Origin: UBA830 sp036339975
GTDB lineage: Bacteria; Pseudomonadota; Alphaproteobacteria; MPNO01; UBA830
Length of the DNA stretch: 12,667 bases
Reading direction: 5' to 3'
NCBI GenBank assembly: GCA_036339975.1
Contig: JAYYZV010000080.1
Span: forward strand, 1 to 12,667
A program made the translations under genes and the position numbers. Shown in pieces: positions 1 through 6,932 of the stretch. The notes under the pieces are model-generated. The model saw only the letters and a program-made list of their open reading frames with translations. It did no database searches and was not told the origin of the DNA. Numbering within the stretch: the first letter of the stretch is position 1; each line of letters starts with the position of its first letter.

Positions 1-648
1 ACCTTCAATGTGGGTATAAATTATACCGCAGTTTTTGACTTGCCGGCCCTCCGCGCCCATCGCTACCCGGTCGAGGCAAGTTTCCACGAAAGGCGCCGAG
101 GTTGCGCCAGACATGATTACACCGTCAGCGTGACTGCCAGACAGTGCCAGCATTTTGAGCCCTGATGCGGCAAGAATGATGGATACTCGATCAGTCGGGT
201 TGACTAGCCTTCTGTTGGAAATCCGGAAAACGTCACCCTCGTAAGTTACCGTCTTGCCAGCGAGAAGGTCTCGGCAAATTGTCACTGCCTCGCGCATTGT
301 AGCCAGCGGGCGTCTGCTTTCGATACCCGCGCCGCTAAGATCAGCAGGAGCGCCAACCCCTAGGCTTAACGCGATGCGTCCGGGGTACAATTCGTCCAGC
401 GTGGCCGCCGCCATGGCCGCATGGACGGGGTGTATCGCGTAGGGACTAATAGCCATCGGTGCTATTTTGAGGGTTTTCGTCGCGGCCAGGGCCGCAGCCG
501 CCAACGTCACGGGATCACGTTGAAATAGATGCGTCGCTATCCATAGAGCGCATGCACCACCCTCCTCTGCCGCCTGTGCCTGTGCAGCGATATCGGATGC
601 AGAGGTGAACCCGTCAATAGCCAAACCCAGCTCAAACACTGTAACCAT
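1..648 (-). CDS. Luciferase-like flavin-dependent oxidoreductase (LLM class), 3' end outside window
   Basis: Reading the minus strand from an ATG at 648 gives 216 residues with no stop, running off the left edge. It matches the bacterial luciferase-like family (F420-dependent methylene-tetrahydromethanopterin reductase type, also FMN enzymes), which form TIM barrels oxidising diverse substrates. Seen: a strand-helix start (VFELGLAIDG, residues 4-13), the core block HPVHAAMAAATLDELYPGR (73-91) followed by LSLGVGAP (94-101), the helix MREAVTICRDLLAG (118-131) leading to TYEGDVFRI, and HADGVIMSGAT (173-183). FMN or F420 cannot be chosen from the sequence. Its start lies inside the preceding gene (17-base overlap), so translation is probably coupled. 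A GTG at 639, about ten bases after AAAGAG, is an alternative start and would give an 8-base overlap. The substrate is unknown. Confidence 0.87.
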   Translation of the reverse strand, partial: MVTVFELGLAIDGFTSASDIAAQAQAAEEGGACALWIATHLFQRDPVTLAAAALAATKTLKIAPMAISPYAIHPVHAAMAAATLDELYPGRIALSLGVGAPADLSGAGIESRRPLATMREAVTICRDLLAGKTVTYEGDVFRISNRRLVNPTDRVSIILAASGLKMLALSGSHADGVIMSGATSAPFVETCLDRVAMGAEGRQVKNCGIIYTHIEG

Positions 649-1876
649 ACTCTTTATCTAGTGTGCGCAGAACGGCATCAACTTGCGGTTCAACTTCGAC
701 CGCACTGAGCTGGGGAATGCCATCGAGCCCGAAGTCCTTCAGCCCCGATGCGGTGAGAATAGTGACGACGTCGTCTTCAGGCCCGATGGTCTTATCCGCC
801 GCGAGCCTGTCAACTGCTGCGAAGGCTGCAGCCGAGGACATTTCTACGGAAAGCCCCGCCTCAGTTGCCAGTTTTTCCCGCGCGGCGATCAGTGCGGCAT
901 CGCTTAGGGTAACGGCTACACCGTCGGAGTGTTGGAGCGCATAACGTGCCTGAAACGTACCCCGCGTTACATCGATTGAGTTCGCGATGCTCTTGGTATT
1001 GCGTGCCACCACCGGAGGCATATCCAGGTTTCGTTCCGCTGCCTCCGCAAGAGATCCAGAAACCTCGGCGGCGACAAGCCGCGGTATTTTCTCGATCCAA
1101 CCCCAGCGCACCATCTCATCAAATCCCTTCCACATCCCGTAAAGGGCATCTCCATAGCACACAGGCAGGACGCACCAGTCTGGCGGTTTCCAACCAGACT
1201 GTTCCACAATTTCATAGGCCAGCGTTTTGTAACCTTCAACACCCAGCGGGTTGCTACCCACCGCGGGACCGAAAAATGGCGAGGTAGGAAACCAACCATG
1301 CGACCGGACCAATTCGGACAATACCCGCCAGCGATCCTCAAATTCTGGCACCGCCATCACCATCGCCCCGTAGGCCCGCATCTGCGATACGATAGCTCCT
1401 GCCGCTCCTCTATAGGTGAGCACAATACAGGGAATACCTGCGCGGGCCGCATATGCGGCAGCAGCCGCACCGGCATTACCGGTTGAGCTGGTCGCGATCG
1501 CCGGGGCACCTGATTTTAGAGCCCATGAAACAGCCACCGTCGCCAGACGGTCCTTAAACGACCAGGTCGGATTTCGAGATTCGTCCTTCACTCGGATTTT
1601 GCCATAACCGAATCCGTCCACCTCGAATAAAGGCGTCATACCCTCTCCGAGGGTCACCGCATCTTTTGCAGCAACAGGAAGAAATTCTGAGTATCTCCAT
1701 AGAGAGTATGGTACGGCCGACAGCGCAGCACGCTCGGGACTATATACATCTCCGTATCGAGGAGTGAGATTACTAGACACTCCGTGACCGGCGCATACAT
1801 GACACTCTTTGTCGAACGCATCGATCGAATAGGCCTTCCTACACCTGATGCATTCAAGACCGATAGGCTCCGCCAT
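632..1876 (-). CDS. Threonine synthase-type PLP-dependent enzyme with N-terminal zinc ribbon
   Basis: A complete 414-residue fold-type II PLP enzyme. Seen: an N-terminal CxxC-x12-CxxC zinc ribbon (Cys9, Cys12, Cys25, Cys28); a GEGMTPL substrate loop (77-83); the PLP-binding lysine in WSFKDR (Lys108); and the phosphate-binding loop STGNAG (131-136). Threonine synthase converts O-phosphohomoserine to threonine. This short zinc-ribbon class also contains paralogues that act on other phosphorylated or activated amino acids. An AGAGGTG ribosome binding site lies 5 bases before the ATG. The only gene beyond it is a luciferase-like oxidoreductase, overlapping it by 17 bases, and no hom or thrB is present. 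The pairing therefore favours a specialised paralogue over the housekeeping enzyme, but that is inference. The family call is firm and the exact reaction is not. Confidence 0.88.
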   Translation of the reverse strand: MAEPIGLECIRCRKAYSIDAFDKECHVCAGHGVSSNLTPRYGDVYSPERAALSAVPYSLWRYSEFLPVAAKDAVTLGEGMTPLFEVDGFGYGKIRVKDESRNPTWSFKDRLATVAVSWALKSGAPAIATSSTGNAGAAAAAYAARAGIPCIVLTYRGAAGAIVSQMRAYGAMVMAVPEFEDRWRVLSELVRSHGWFPTSPFFGPAVGSNPLGVEGYKTLAYEIVEQSGWKPPDWCVLPVCYGDALYGMWKGFDEMVRWGWIEKIPRLVAAEVSGSLAEAAERNLDMPPVVARNTKSIANSIDVTRGTFQARYALQHSDGVAVTLSDAALIAAREKLATEAGLSVEMSSAAAFAAVDRLAADKTIGPEDDVVTILTASGLKDFGLDGIPQLSAVEVEPQVDAVLRTLDKEYGYSV

Positions 1877-2518
1877 GGCACCTCTTTCACCACCGGAAAC
1901 GCGTCCAGCGCATTTTCTTGTTTAAGGAATTTTTAGAACATAGAAGCGAGCACGTCACGACATAGATGCCGACGCAGCGATTTTACCGATCATATCACCC
2001 TTCAACCAAATCAGGGTTTTACATCCAATTGGCGGAGAGCGAACCTCCTATAATATGCTGTAATACACTGATAAAAAATATTTTTACGTGCAGTATTTTA
2101 TCTCATAGGTAACCCCACATTTCGGCCTTGCTTCACTGCGCAAGGGCGTCGCTTCTAGCTGCTCACCCCTAGGGTTGCTACAGGCATCTCCCTAATCTAC
2201 ATCGAGTTCAGTCCCAACTTTTATGACTGCTGATCCACCCACGCCTTGATATTCCATTCTTAACTGAGATGTAAGGAATTCGAATGGAGGACCACACATT
2301 CACCGGGAATGTTTACTTCTTGATCTGCTAGCTTAATCTACGAATGGACCGTTGCTGACACGATGTGGACACCGCCAACCCTCAATGCGTATTAACTACG
2401 TCGCGAAGTCGTGAGTGGAGGCCGATCGTATTAAGGCATAATGCTGTTACTGCTTCCGATCGATGGCTACGGTAAGCACTCAAAAATCGTATTTTTCTAT
2501 AAGCCATAGGCCAATTAC
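1877..2518. other. 642-base divergent intergenic region with no convincing gene
   Basis: This gap separates the minus-strand threonine-synthase-like gene from the plus-strand operon, so it should hold the promoters of both. No reading frame of useful length is seen. It contains a TATAAT hexamer at 2049-2054 on the plus strand with no good -35 at normal spacing; an AT palindrome TAAAAA-ATA-TTTTTA near 2082-2096; a hairpin CCTTGC/GCAAGG (2126-2131 with 2140-2145, 8-base loop); and AAAAAT-CGT-ATTTTT (2482-2496) just before the operon. A 10-base match to the tRNA-Ser 3' end lies at 2030-2039. An ATG at 2284 after AAGGA opens only 15 codons. The length and AT-rich patches could reflect decayed or inserted DNA. 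Confidence 0.6.
1980..2009 (-). promoter_or_regulatory. Possible sigma70-like promoter for the threonine synthase-like gene
   Basis: On the minus strand TTGGTT (complement of 2004-2009) is followed after 18 bases by TAAAAT (complement of 1980-1985), about 100 bases before the start at 1876. The -10 matches the consensus in five of six bases, but the -35 matches only in its TTG. Position and direction fit; the support is weak. Confidence 0.2.
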
Positions 2519-2746
2519 ATGAATATTTCCGCAGCTGCTTTTATAATTGTTCTATTTGCGCCCCTGCCGGCGCTTGCCTATGTCGATCCGGGCTCGGGAT
2601 CCCTGCTTCTGCAGGCCCTTGCCGCTGTTGGGGTGGGACTTCTTTTTTATATATCGCGCATCCGCAATTTCATTCGCGGCTTGTTCCGGCGCTCCAAAAA
2701 ACAAGAGGCTCCAGAAGCCATGACTTCTAAACCCGACCGGGATTGA
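2519..2746 (+). CDS. Small exported or membrane protein with YVDPGSGS motif
   Basis: A 75-residue protein. Seen: a hydrophobic signal-like start (residues 1-20, with ALA before Tyr21 as a plausible signal peptidase site), then YVDPGSGS (21-28), a second hydrophobic stretch (29-47), a basic patch RIRNFIRGLFRRSKK (47-61) and a polar acidic tail. Small proteins with a Y-(V/I)-DPG-(S/T)-G-S start after a signal peptide are, from general recall, widespread in proteobacteria and of unknown function. It is first in a three-gene operon: its TGA overlaps the TTG start of the next gene (TTGA). The ribosome binding site is weak (AGG about nine bases before the ATG). It may be a small membrane subunit or scaffold for the phospho-transferase encoded third, but nothing in the sequence proves that. 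It could instead remain uncleaved with two helices. Confidence 0.8.
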   Translation: MNISAAAFIIVLFAPLPALAYVDPGSGSLLLQALAAVGVGLLFYISRIRNFIRGLFRRSKKQEAPEAMTSKPDRD

Positions 2747-4191
2747 GAAACGTGTCCGAAACGGAACCCTTTTCACCAGTATTCCAAACCTTTCGGGATC
2801 CGGATGGGGCCGTCATAATGCATGACGACCGGGTATTGAGGCTGTTGGGCGACAAGGGCCGGGATAGCCTGTCCAGGCTCCTTGAAAATCGAACTATCAA
2901 TTTTGCCATGAGTGAAGGCCGCTTGCCAAAGACGCGCCTGCTGGCAGACCAAGAAGCCGCCCCGCTGATCGGCGAAGCCGATGGCACCTGGTCAGCGATT
3001 GCTGAACATGAACGGCTGCCTTTCGTAAGTTACCCCCATGAGTGGCCGGCAGAGATGTTATATGCCGCAGCCGAGGCCACGCTTGACCTAGCGAGACAAC
3101 TGCATAAGGAAGGTCTGGGTCTCAAGGATGCAACGCCCTATAACATTGTCTTCCGTGGCACCGCGCCGGTTTTCGTCGACATGCTCAGTATTGAACGACG
3201 CGAGCCGAACAATCCGATCTGGTTGGCCGAAAGCCAGTTTCAACGCGCTTTTCTACTCCCTCTTTTATGCTGGAAGTTGTTTGGTATTCCAACCACCAGA
3301 GCGTTCATGACTAGTCGAGATGGCATGACACCGGATGAGGTGCATCAATTGGCCCGTGGGTTGAGCAGATTGTCTCCATCGGTTCTGCAACTGGCAAGTC
3401 TTCCGGTGTGGCTTTCGGGCTGGGCGGAACGTTCGATGGGCTCTGGCCGACCGATCGGGCGGCAATTGAGAAACCCAGAGATGGCAAGTTACGTTCTGGC
3501 TCGTTCCAACGCCCGTATGTATAGGCATTTGAAACGCTTGTCTCCGGGATCAAGGATATCGCACTGGCGCTATTATGAAGAGAGCCACAGCTACGGAAAC
3601 GAGGAAGTCCTGGCCAAAGACAAGTTCGTGAAAGAGGTCCTAGACAACCTTGGGAAGGTCCGCGTTCTGGATATCGGATGTAATACCGGCCGCTATTCAC
3701 TGGCCGCCGCCGAGGCGGGAAACATGGTCGTTGCGATTGATTCGGACCCTGTGACTGCAGGGCTTGCTTGGCGGCGGGCCCGCGACGCGGGGGCAGACGT
3801 GTCAGTCATAACCGCTGATCTAGCAGCCCCTACCCCTTCCCTCGGCTGGACCAACAGGGAATGGCTAGCATTGCTGCCGAGGCTGCAGGGCCGGTTCGAA
3901 TTTACCATGGCTTTGGCCGTCGTCCACCATCTTATTGTTTCGGGAGGCATCCCTCTGCCGTCGATTCTGAAACAGTTTGCCAAGTTCACAACACGTTATC
4001 TGTTAATTGAGTATATTGATCCAACGGATGATAATTTCCGGCGCCTTAGTCGTGGACGTGACAACTTGTACAGTGGGCTGACCCTAGAGAATTTCGAGAC
4101 TGAGGCCAGATCTCTCTTCACGATCGAAAAACAGATGGAAGTTATTCCCGGTAAGAGAACGCTCTATCTTTTGAGGAATAGAGAAGTCTAA
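2743..4191 (+). CDS. Kinase-like domain fused to a class I SAM-dependent methyltransferase
   Basis: 482 residues from a TTG at 2743; a GTG at 2752 in the same frame is an alternative start. Neither has a clear ribosome binding site, fitting coupling to the upstream stop. The C-terminal half is a Rossmann methyltransferase: motif I VLDIGCNTGRYS (308-319), an acidic residue ending strand 2 (Asp333 in AIDSD), ADL (358-360) and VVHHL (393-397) at the motif IV region, then LIEYIDPTDDNF. The N-terminal half contains LKDATPYNIVF with Asp129 and Asn134 at the D-x4-N spacing of a kinase or aminoglycoside-phosphotransferase catalytic loop, followed by VFVDMLS with Asp146 where the metal-binding Asp would be. 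The usual catalytic-loop His is Leu127. So the protein probably joins a divergent kinase-fold domain to a methyltransferase. The substrate may be a glycan or lipid-linked group, judged only from the membrane transferase that follows. Confidence 0.88.
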   Translation: MRNVSETEPFSPVFQTFRDPDGAVIMHDDRVLRLLGDKGRDSLSRLLENRTINFAMSEGRLPKTRLLADQEAAPLIGEADGTWSAIAEHERLPFVSYPHEWPAEMLYAAAEATLDLARQLHKEGLGLKDATPYNIVFRGTAPVFVDMLSIERREPNNPIWLAESQFQRAFLLPLLCWKLFGIPTTRAFMTSRDGMTPDEVHQLARGLSRLSPSVLQLASLPVWLSGWAERSMGSGRPIGRQLRNPEMASYVLARSNARMYRHLKRLSPGSRISHWRYYEESHSYGNEEVLAKDKFVKEVLDNLGKVRVLDIGCNTGRYSLAAAEAGNMVVAIDSDPVTAGLAWRRARDAGADVSVITADLAAPTPSLGWTNREWLALLPRLQGRFEFTMALAVVHHLIVSGGIPLPSILKQFAKFTTRYLLIEYIDPTDDNFRRLSRGRDNLYSGLTLENFETEARSLFTIEKQMEVIPGKRTLYLLRNREV

Positions 4192-5759
4192 TGAAACCTC
4201 CAAACCCCAAACTGTGGTGGTTTTCATGGATGGACTCCCTGAGCGCCGCGAATCTTTTGTTTGTGCCTTTCTGGTTGTCTATATTTGTCGTGATTGGGAC
4301 ACCCTTTGATGGCATGTACCTGACCAATATGTACTTCAAAGCCGCCACGCCCACGCATCTGGAATATTTGGCTGCTTTGCTGCTGACTTTATTGGTAGCT
4401 GTTTTCATATGGGGCCTTGGCTTCAGGCGCCAGCGCCTAGGCAGTCAAACGACGACCGCTATCATCGGAATTATCAGTCTTGTAATCGCTGCAAACGCTG
4501 TTCGGATCCACTTCTTTAACTGGTTTGATCTTGGTTGGATCAAGACATATTTACTCGGAACAGCTGGTCTTGGCTTGGCGGTGGCGATTTTAAGCTGGTA
4601 TGGGCGGCGTCAAATTCAGAAGTTGGTGCCATGGATCATTCGTATCTGCTTCCCGTTGTTTTTACTGACCGTCATCAACGTCGGGGTCGCTATCGTCAAG
4701 TTGGATCCGGAACGATTATTTGAGAGTCCTTATGTTGGAGGACCCGCGACGCGGGATGAAAAGTCGGCCGTGCATCGCGTCGTATGGATTATTTTCGACG
4801 AACTTGATGAGCGAGTTGGCTTCCAAGAGAGGCCGGACGATATTGAAATGCCAGCGCTTGACCAATTTCGGCGCGAGTCGATTGTCGCAACCAACACGAA
4901 ACCGCCCGGCGGCTCAACGGTATATTCCATGCCGACATTGATGATCGGAAGATACGTCCAAGGAGCTACTTATCCCGGTCGTTACAATTTGAGGCTTCAT
5001 TTTCCAGATGGTGAAAAAGTTCTTTGGACAGAAGCTAGAGGAATCCTGCATCAAGCACGGGCTAACGGTATGGACGTTGCGCTCCTTGGCCAGGGCGGCC
5101 ACCCCTATTGCCGTCAGTTCGGCGAATTGCTTGGCGAATGCAGGGAATACGGGGAACGTGGTCGGGTGTCCGCAAACTTTTGGGACAGTATTGGTAGAGT
5201 GGCGCATGTGGTGCTGATGCAACTCCCGTTCGTCAAGAGGGTATTTGACCCCACTCCCAAGCCCTTGCACGGCAACCCCAGCGCCAGTGCTTATTTTTCT
5301 TTTTTGAATGAGGTGCGTTCTGTGTTGATTAGACCCGAGTTCGAGTTAGTGATCCTGCACTGGAATTTGCCTCATAGGCCCTTCTTCTACGACCGCAAGA
5401 AAAATGATTTCGTAGCCACCGAACTTATCGACCATAAGCCAATTCTCGGCTATTTGGACAATCTTGAATTGACAGATATCGCGTTTTCGGAGATGAGGCG
5501 CTCGATGATAGAGGCGGACATGTGGAATTCAACAGCAATAATAGTCAGCGCCGATCATGTGTGGCGGCAAGCCAAATTTCTCGACGGCATCGAGAGCAGG
5601 ACGGTGCCAATGATGATTAAGCTTCCGAATCAAAAAAAAGGAGAGGTCATAGAAACTCCATTGGATGCCGCCAAGAGTAGGTTTCTTATATGGGGGTTGT
5701 TGACTGGTGTTATCGGCAATGCTGGACAGGTGGAAAAATCCCTCGCGCTGACCGACTAA
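4191..5759 (+). CDS. Membrane-anchored alkaline phosphatase/sulfatase-superfamily transferase (phosphoethanolamine/phosphoglycerol transferase-like)
   Basis: 522 residues with about five N-terminal membrane helices (roughly 20-36, 57-78, 88-105, 117-136, 147-168), then a large soluble domain expected in the periplasm. Candidate catalytic residues: Asp203/Glu204 in IIFDELDE, first metal ligands; Ser242/Thr243 in GGSTVYSMPTL, the nucleophile region before MIGR; His390 and His395 in LHWNLPHRP; and Asp455/His456 in VSADHVWR, second metal pair. The Glu-about 40-Thr-...-Asp-His order resembles EptA-type phosphoethanolamine transferases and LTA synthases, which move a phospho-head-group from a phospholipid to a glycan or lipid. 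The usual SDHGE ending is replaced by SADHVWR, so it is a divergent member. Its ATG overlaps the methyltransferase stop by one base (TAATG), after GAGAAG. Hydrolase activity or sulfate specificity cannot be excluded. Confidence 0.85.
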   Translation: MKPPNPKLWWFSWMDSLSAANLLFVPFWLSIFVVIGTPFDGMYLTNMYFKAATPTHLEYLAALLLTLLVAVFIWGLGFRRQRLGSQTTTAIIGIISLVIAANAVRIHFFNWFDLGWIKTYLLGTAGLGLAVAILSWYGRRQIQKLVPWIIRICFPLFLLTVINVGVAIVKLDPERLFESPYVGGPATRDEKSAVHRVVWIIFDELDERVGFQERPDDIEMPALDQFRRESIVATNTKPPGGSTVYSMPTLMIGRYVQGATYPGRYNLRLHFPDGEKVLWTEARGILHQARANGMDVALLGQGGHPYCRQFGELLGECREYGERGRVSANFWDSIGRVAHVVLMQLPFVKRVFDPTPKPLHGNPSASAYFSFLNEVRSVLIRPEFELVILHWNLPHRPFFYDRKKNDFVATELIDHKPILGYLDNLELTDIAFSEMRRSMIEADMWNSTAIIVSADHVWRQAKFLDGIESRTVPMMIKLPNQKKGEVIETPLDAAKSRFLIWGLLTGVIGNAGQVEKSLALTD

Positions 5760-5823
5760 ATCAGCCTCTTTGTTTCCGTCGTTGATACGTCGAAAAGTTG
5801 GTGGAATTACACTTCCCGGCCAC

Positions 5824-5839
5824 GTTTAAACTTTTTTTT
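5824..5839 (+). terminator. Possible weak terminator after the three-gene operon
   Basis: A run of eight T (5832-5839) follows the palindrome GTTTAAAC (5824-5831), about 70 bases after the operon's last stop. No GC-rich stem precedes it, so this is a T-tract in the right place rather than a clear intrinsic terminator. Confidence 0.25.
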
Positions 5840-5926
5840 GGCCAGTTGCTGCTGCACCGCCGCGGTCGTCCGAGCATTCATAAACTTGCCATATTGGAAC
5901 AGATGGCCTTAGAAACACTAGGTAAA

Positions 5927-6016
5927 TGGCGGAGAGAGAGGGATTCGAACCCTCGAAACGGTTACCCGTTTACTGATTTAGCAAACCAGCGCCTTCAGCC
6001 ACTCGGCCACCTCTCC
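5927..6016 (-). tRNA. tRNA-Ser (anticodon GCU, reads AGC/AGU)
   Basis: The minus strand folds into a complete 90-base tRNA. The acceptor stem GGAGAGG pairs with TCTCTCC, closed by one G-U. The D-arm region is TGGCCGAGTGGCTGAAGGC, the anticodon arm CTGGTTTGCTAAATCAG has GCT at 5982-5980, a long variable arm ACGGGTAACCGT is typical of serine tRNAs, and the T-arm GAGGGTTCGAATCCCTC is perfect. G is the discriminator at 5930 and CCA is encoded at 5929-5927. A reading frame across this stretch on the plus strand is an artefact. The 3' end faces the three-gene operon; tRNA 3' ends are common integration targets. Confidence 0.97.
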
Positions 6017-6169
6017 GCCGGGGAGTGGTTTTTCTCACGCTGTATGCAGGGGCGTGTTTAGCCGAGCGCCGTCAGCTAAGCAATACGGAAAACTGCGCTT
6101 TCCCCTCAATTCCCAGCCACAATATTAACAGCAAAGACCTAACAAGAAATATTTCGGTCCCTTAAATTG

Positions 6170-6244
6170 AGCCTCATCGGATCGTGGTTAAGAGGCTGAC
6201 ATGCAGGTTTAGATGCATGAGACTGGCGATAACTCACCAGTGAG
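6170..6244 (+). promoter_or_regulatory. Structured leader with successive inverted repeats before the lectin-like gene
   Basis: Three inverted repeats follow one another within 75 bases: AGCCTC/GAGGCT (6170-6175, 6192-6197), CATGCA/TGCATG (6200-6205, 6214-6219) and CTCAC/GTGAG (6233-6237, 6240-6244). The last competes with ACTGG/CCAGT (6222-6226, 6237-6241), so two alternative hairpins could form 15 bases before the start codon. This might be an operator or a translational control element. No riboswitch family is recognised. Confidence 0.3.
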
Positions 6245-6258
6245 AATACATTTCGAAG

Positions 6259-6816
6259 ATGAAAAACCTGACCGCCACTCTCTACCTGACGATTATAATG
6301 CTTTTTGGAGTTGCCGGAGTGACTGATAGTAGAGCAGAGCCAAGTGTTAGAGTTGAAGTTTACCTTGCCAATCAGCTGGATGACTCCAGAGGATTCTGTC
6401 TAGACGTGAAAGGTTACAAACAAAAAGCGAGAGTGGATAGAGGCCTTCAGGCACATACTTGTTACTCCTACCAGGGAGATATCGCTGTTGATCAAGGCTT
6501 CGACCGACTTAAATTGAGTAAGAACCAATTTTTTTTACCGGCATTTGATGTTTGTATGGAAGCGGTATCACTCACAAGGTCGGCGAATGTACAACTTAGT
6601 AAATGCCGAAATGAAAATTTACAGAAATTTGAACTGAATAAGAGTGGCAGGATCCATCCAATCGGAAATTTAAAATTGTGTCTTACTGTCGCTCAAGGAC
6701 AATCAAAAAAAGGTGGAGGAGGATCTCCACTTCACTTAAAGAGAAAATTATCTCTCGAAGTTTGTCGTAACTCACTGAGTGATTTTCAGATCTGGAATGT
6801 GCGGAAAAAAAATTAA
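6259..6816 (+). CDS. Secreted ricin-type beta-trefoil (lectin-like) protein
   Basis: 185 residues with a signal peptide (hydrophobic 7-21, likely cleavage after SRA at 26). The mature part shows three imperfect repeats, each with a CL(D/T)- or CMEA-like strand, a second cysteine and a Q-x-(F/W)-like end: Cys47-Cys68; Cys99-Cys116 with QKF (122-124); and Cys141-Cys169 with QIW (177-179). Six cysteines in three pairs with QxW-like ends are the hallmark of ricin B-type beta-trefoils, which bind sugars and are often exported. No enzyme domain is attached, so it may be a stand-alone sugar-binding or surface protein. The gene is visibly AT-richer and uses more A-ending codons than its neighbours, and it stands alone between a tRNA and a convergent gene, which suggests transfer. 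The ribosome binding site is weak (GAAG touching the ATG). Confidence 0.78.
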   Translation: MKNLTATLYLTIIMLFGVAGVTDSRAEPSVRVEVYLANQLDDSRGFCLDVKGYKQKARVDRGLQAHTCYSYQGDIAVDQGFDRLKLSKNQFFLPAFDVCMEAVSLTRSANVQLSKCRNENLQKFELNKSGRIHPIGNLKLCLTVAQGQSKKGGGGSPLHLKRKLSLEVCRNSLSDFQIWNVRKKN

Positions 6817-6879
6817 ATGCTTTTGGGCGGAACCGTTAGAGACAGAATTAACCTGCCTTTCACGGCTAATGCTTCCGTC

Positions 6880-6902
6880 CGATAGACCGGTGCGATCTAT
6901 CG
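6880..6902. terminator. Hairpin between convergent genes, possible bidirectional terminator
   Basis: CGATAGA (6880-6886) pairs with TCTATCG (6896-6902) across a 9-base loop in the 116-base gap between two genes that end toward each other. No T-run follows on either strand, so function as an intrinsic terminator is uncertain. Confidence 0.3.
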
Positions 6903-6932
6903 CGGCACGCCTATCCTAGTTTAATAGCGCAC

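Noticed and set aside
967..1341. Minus-strand frame inside the threonine synthase-like gene, and similar long frames on both strands within gatB, the TPP enzyme and the transferases
   Set aside because: They lie wholly inside well-supported genes in another frame and show no domain or motif.
2049..2054. Perfect TATAAT as the promoter of the three-gene operon
   Set aside because: The nearest TTGGCG is only 14 bases away and the leader would be about 460 bases; kept only as a note on the gap.
2284..2331. 15-codon frame after AAGGA in the long gap
   Set aside because: Too short, with no recognisable content; such frames arise by chance.
5798..6061. 87-codon plus-strand frame
   Set aside because: It reads through the complement of tRNA-Ser, giving the familiar false peptide with RERDSNPRNG; a tRNA explains the sequence.
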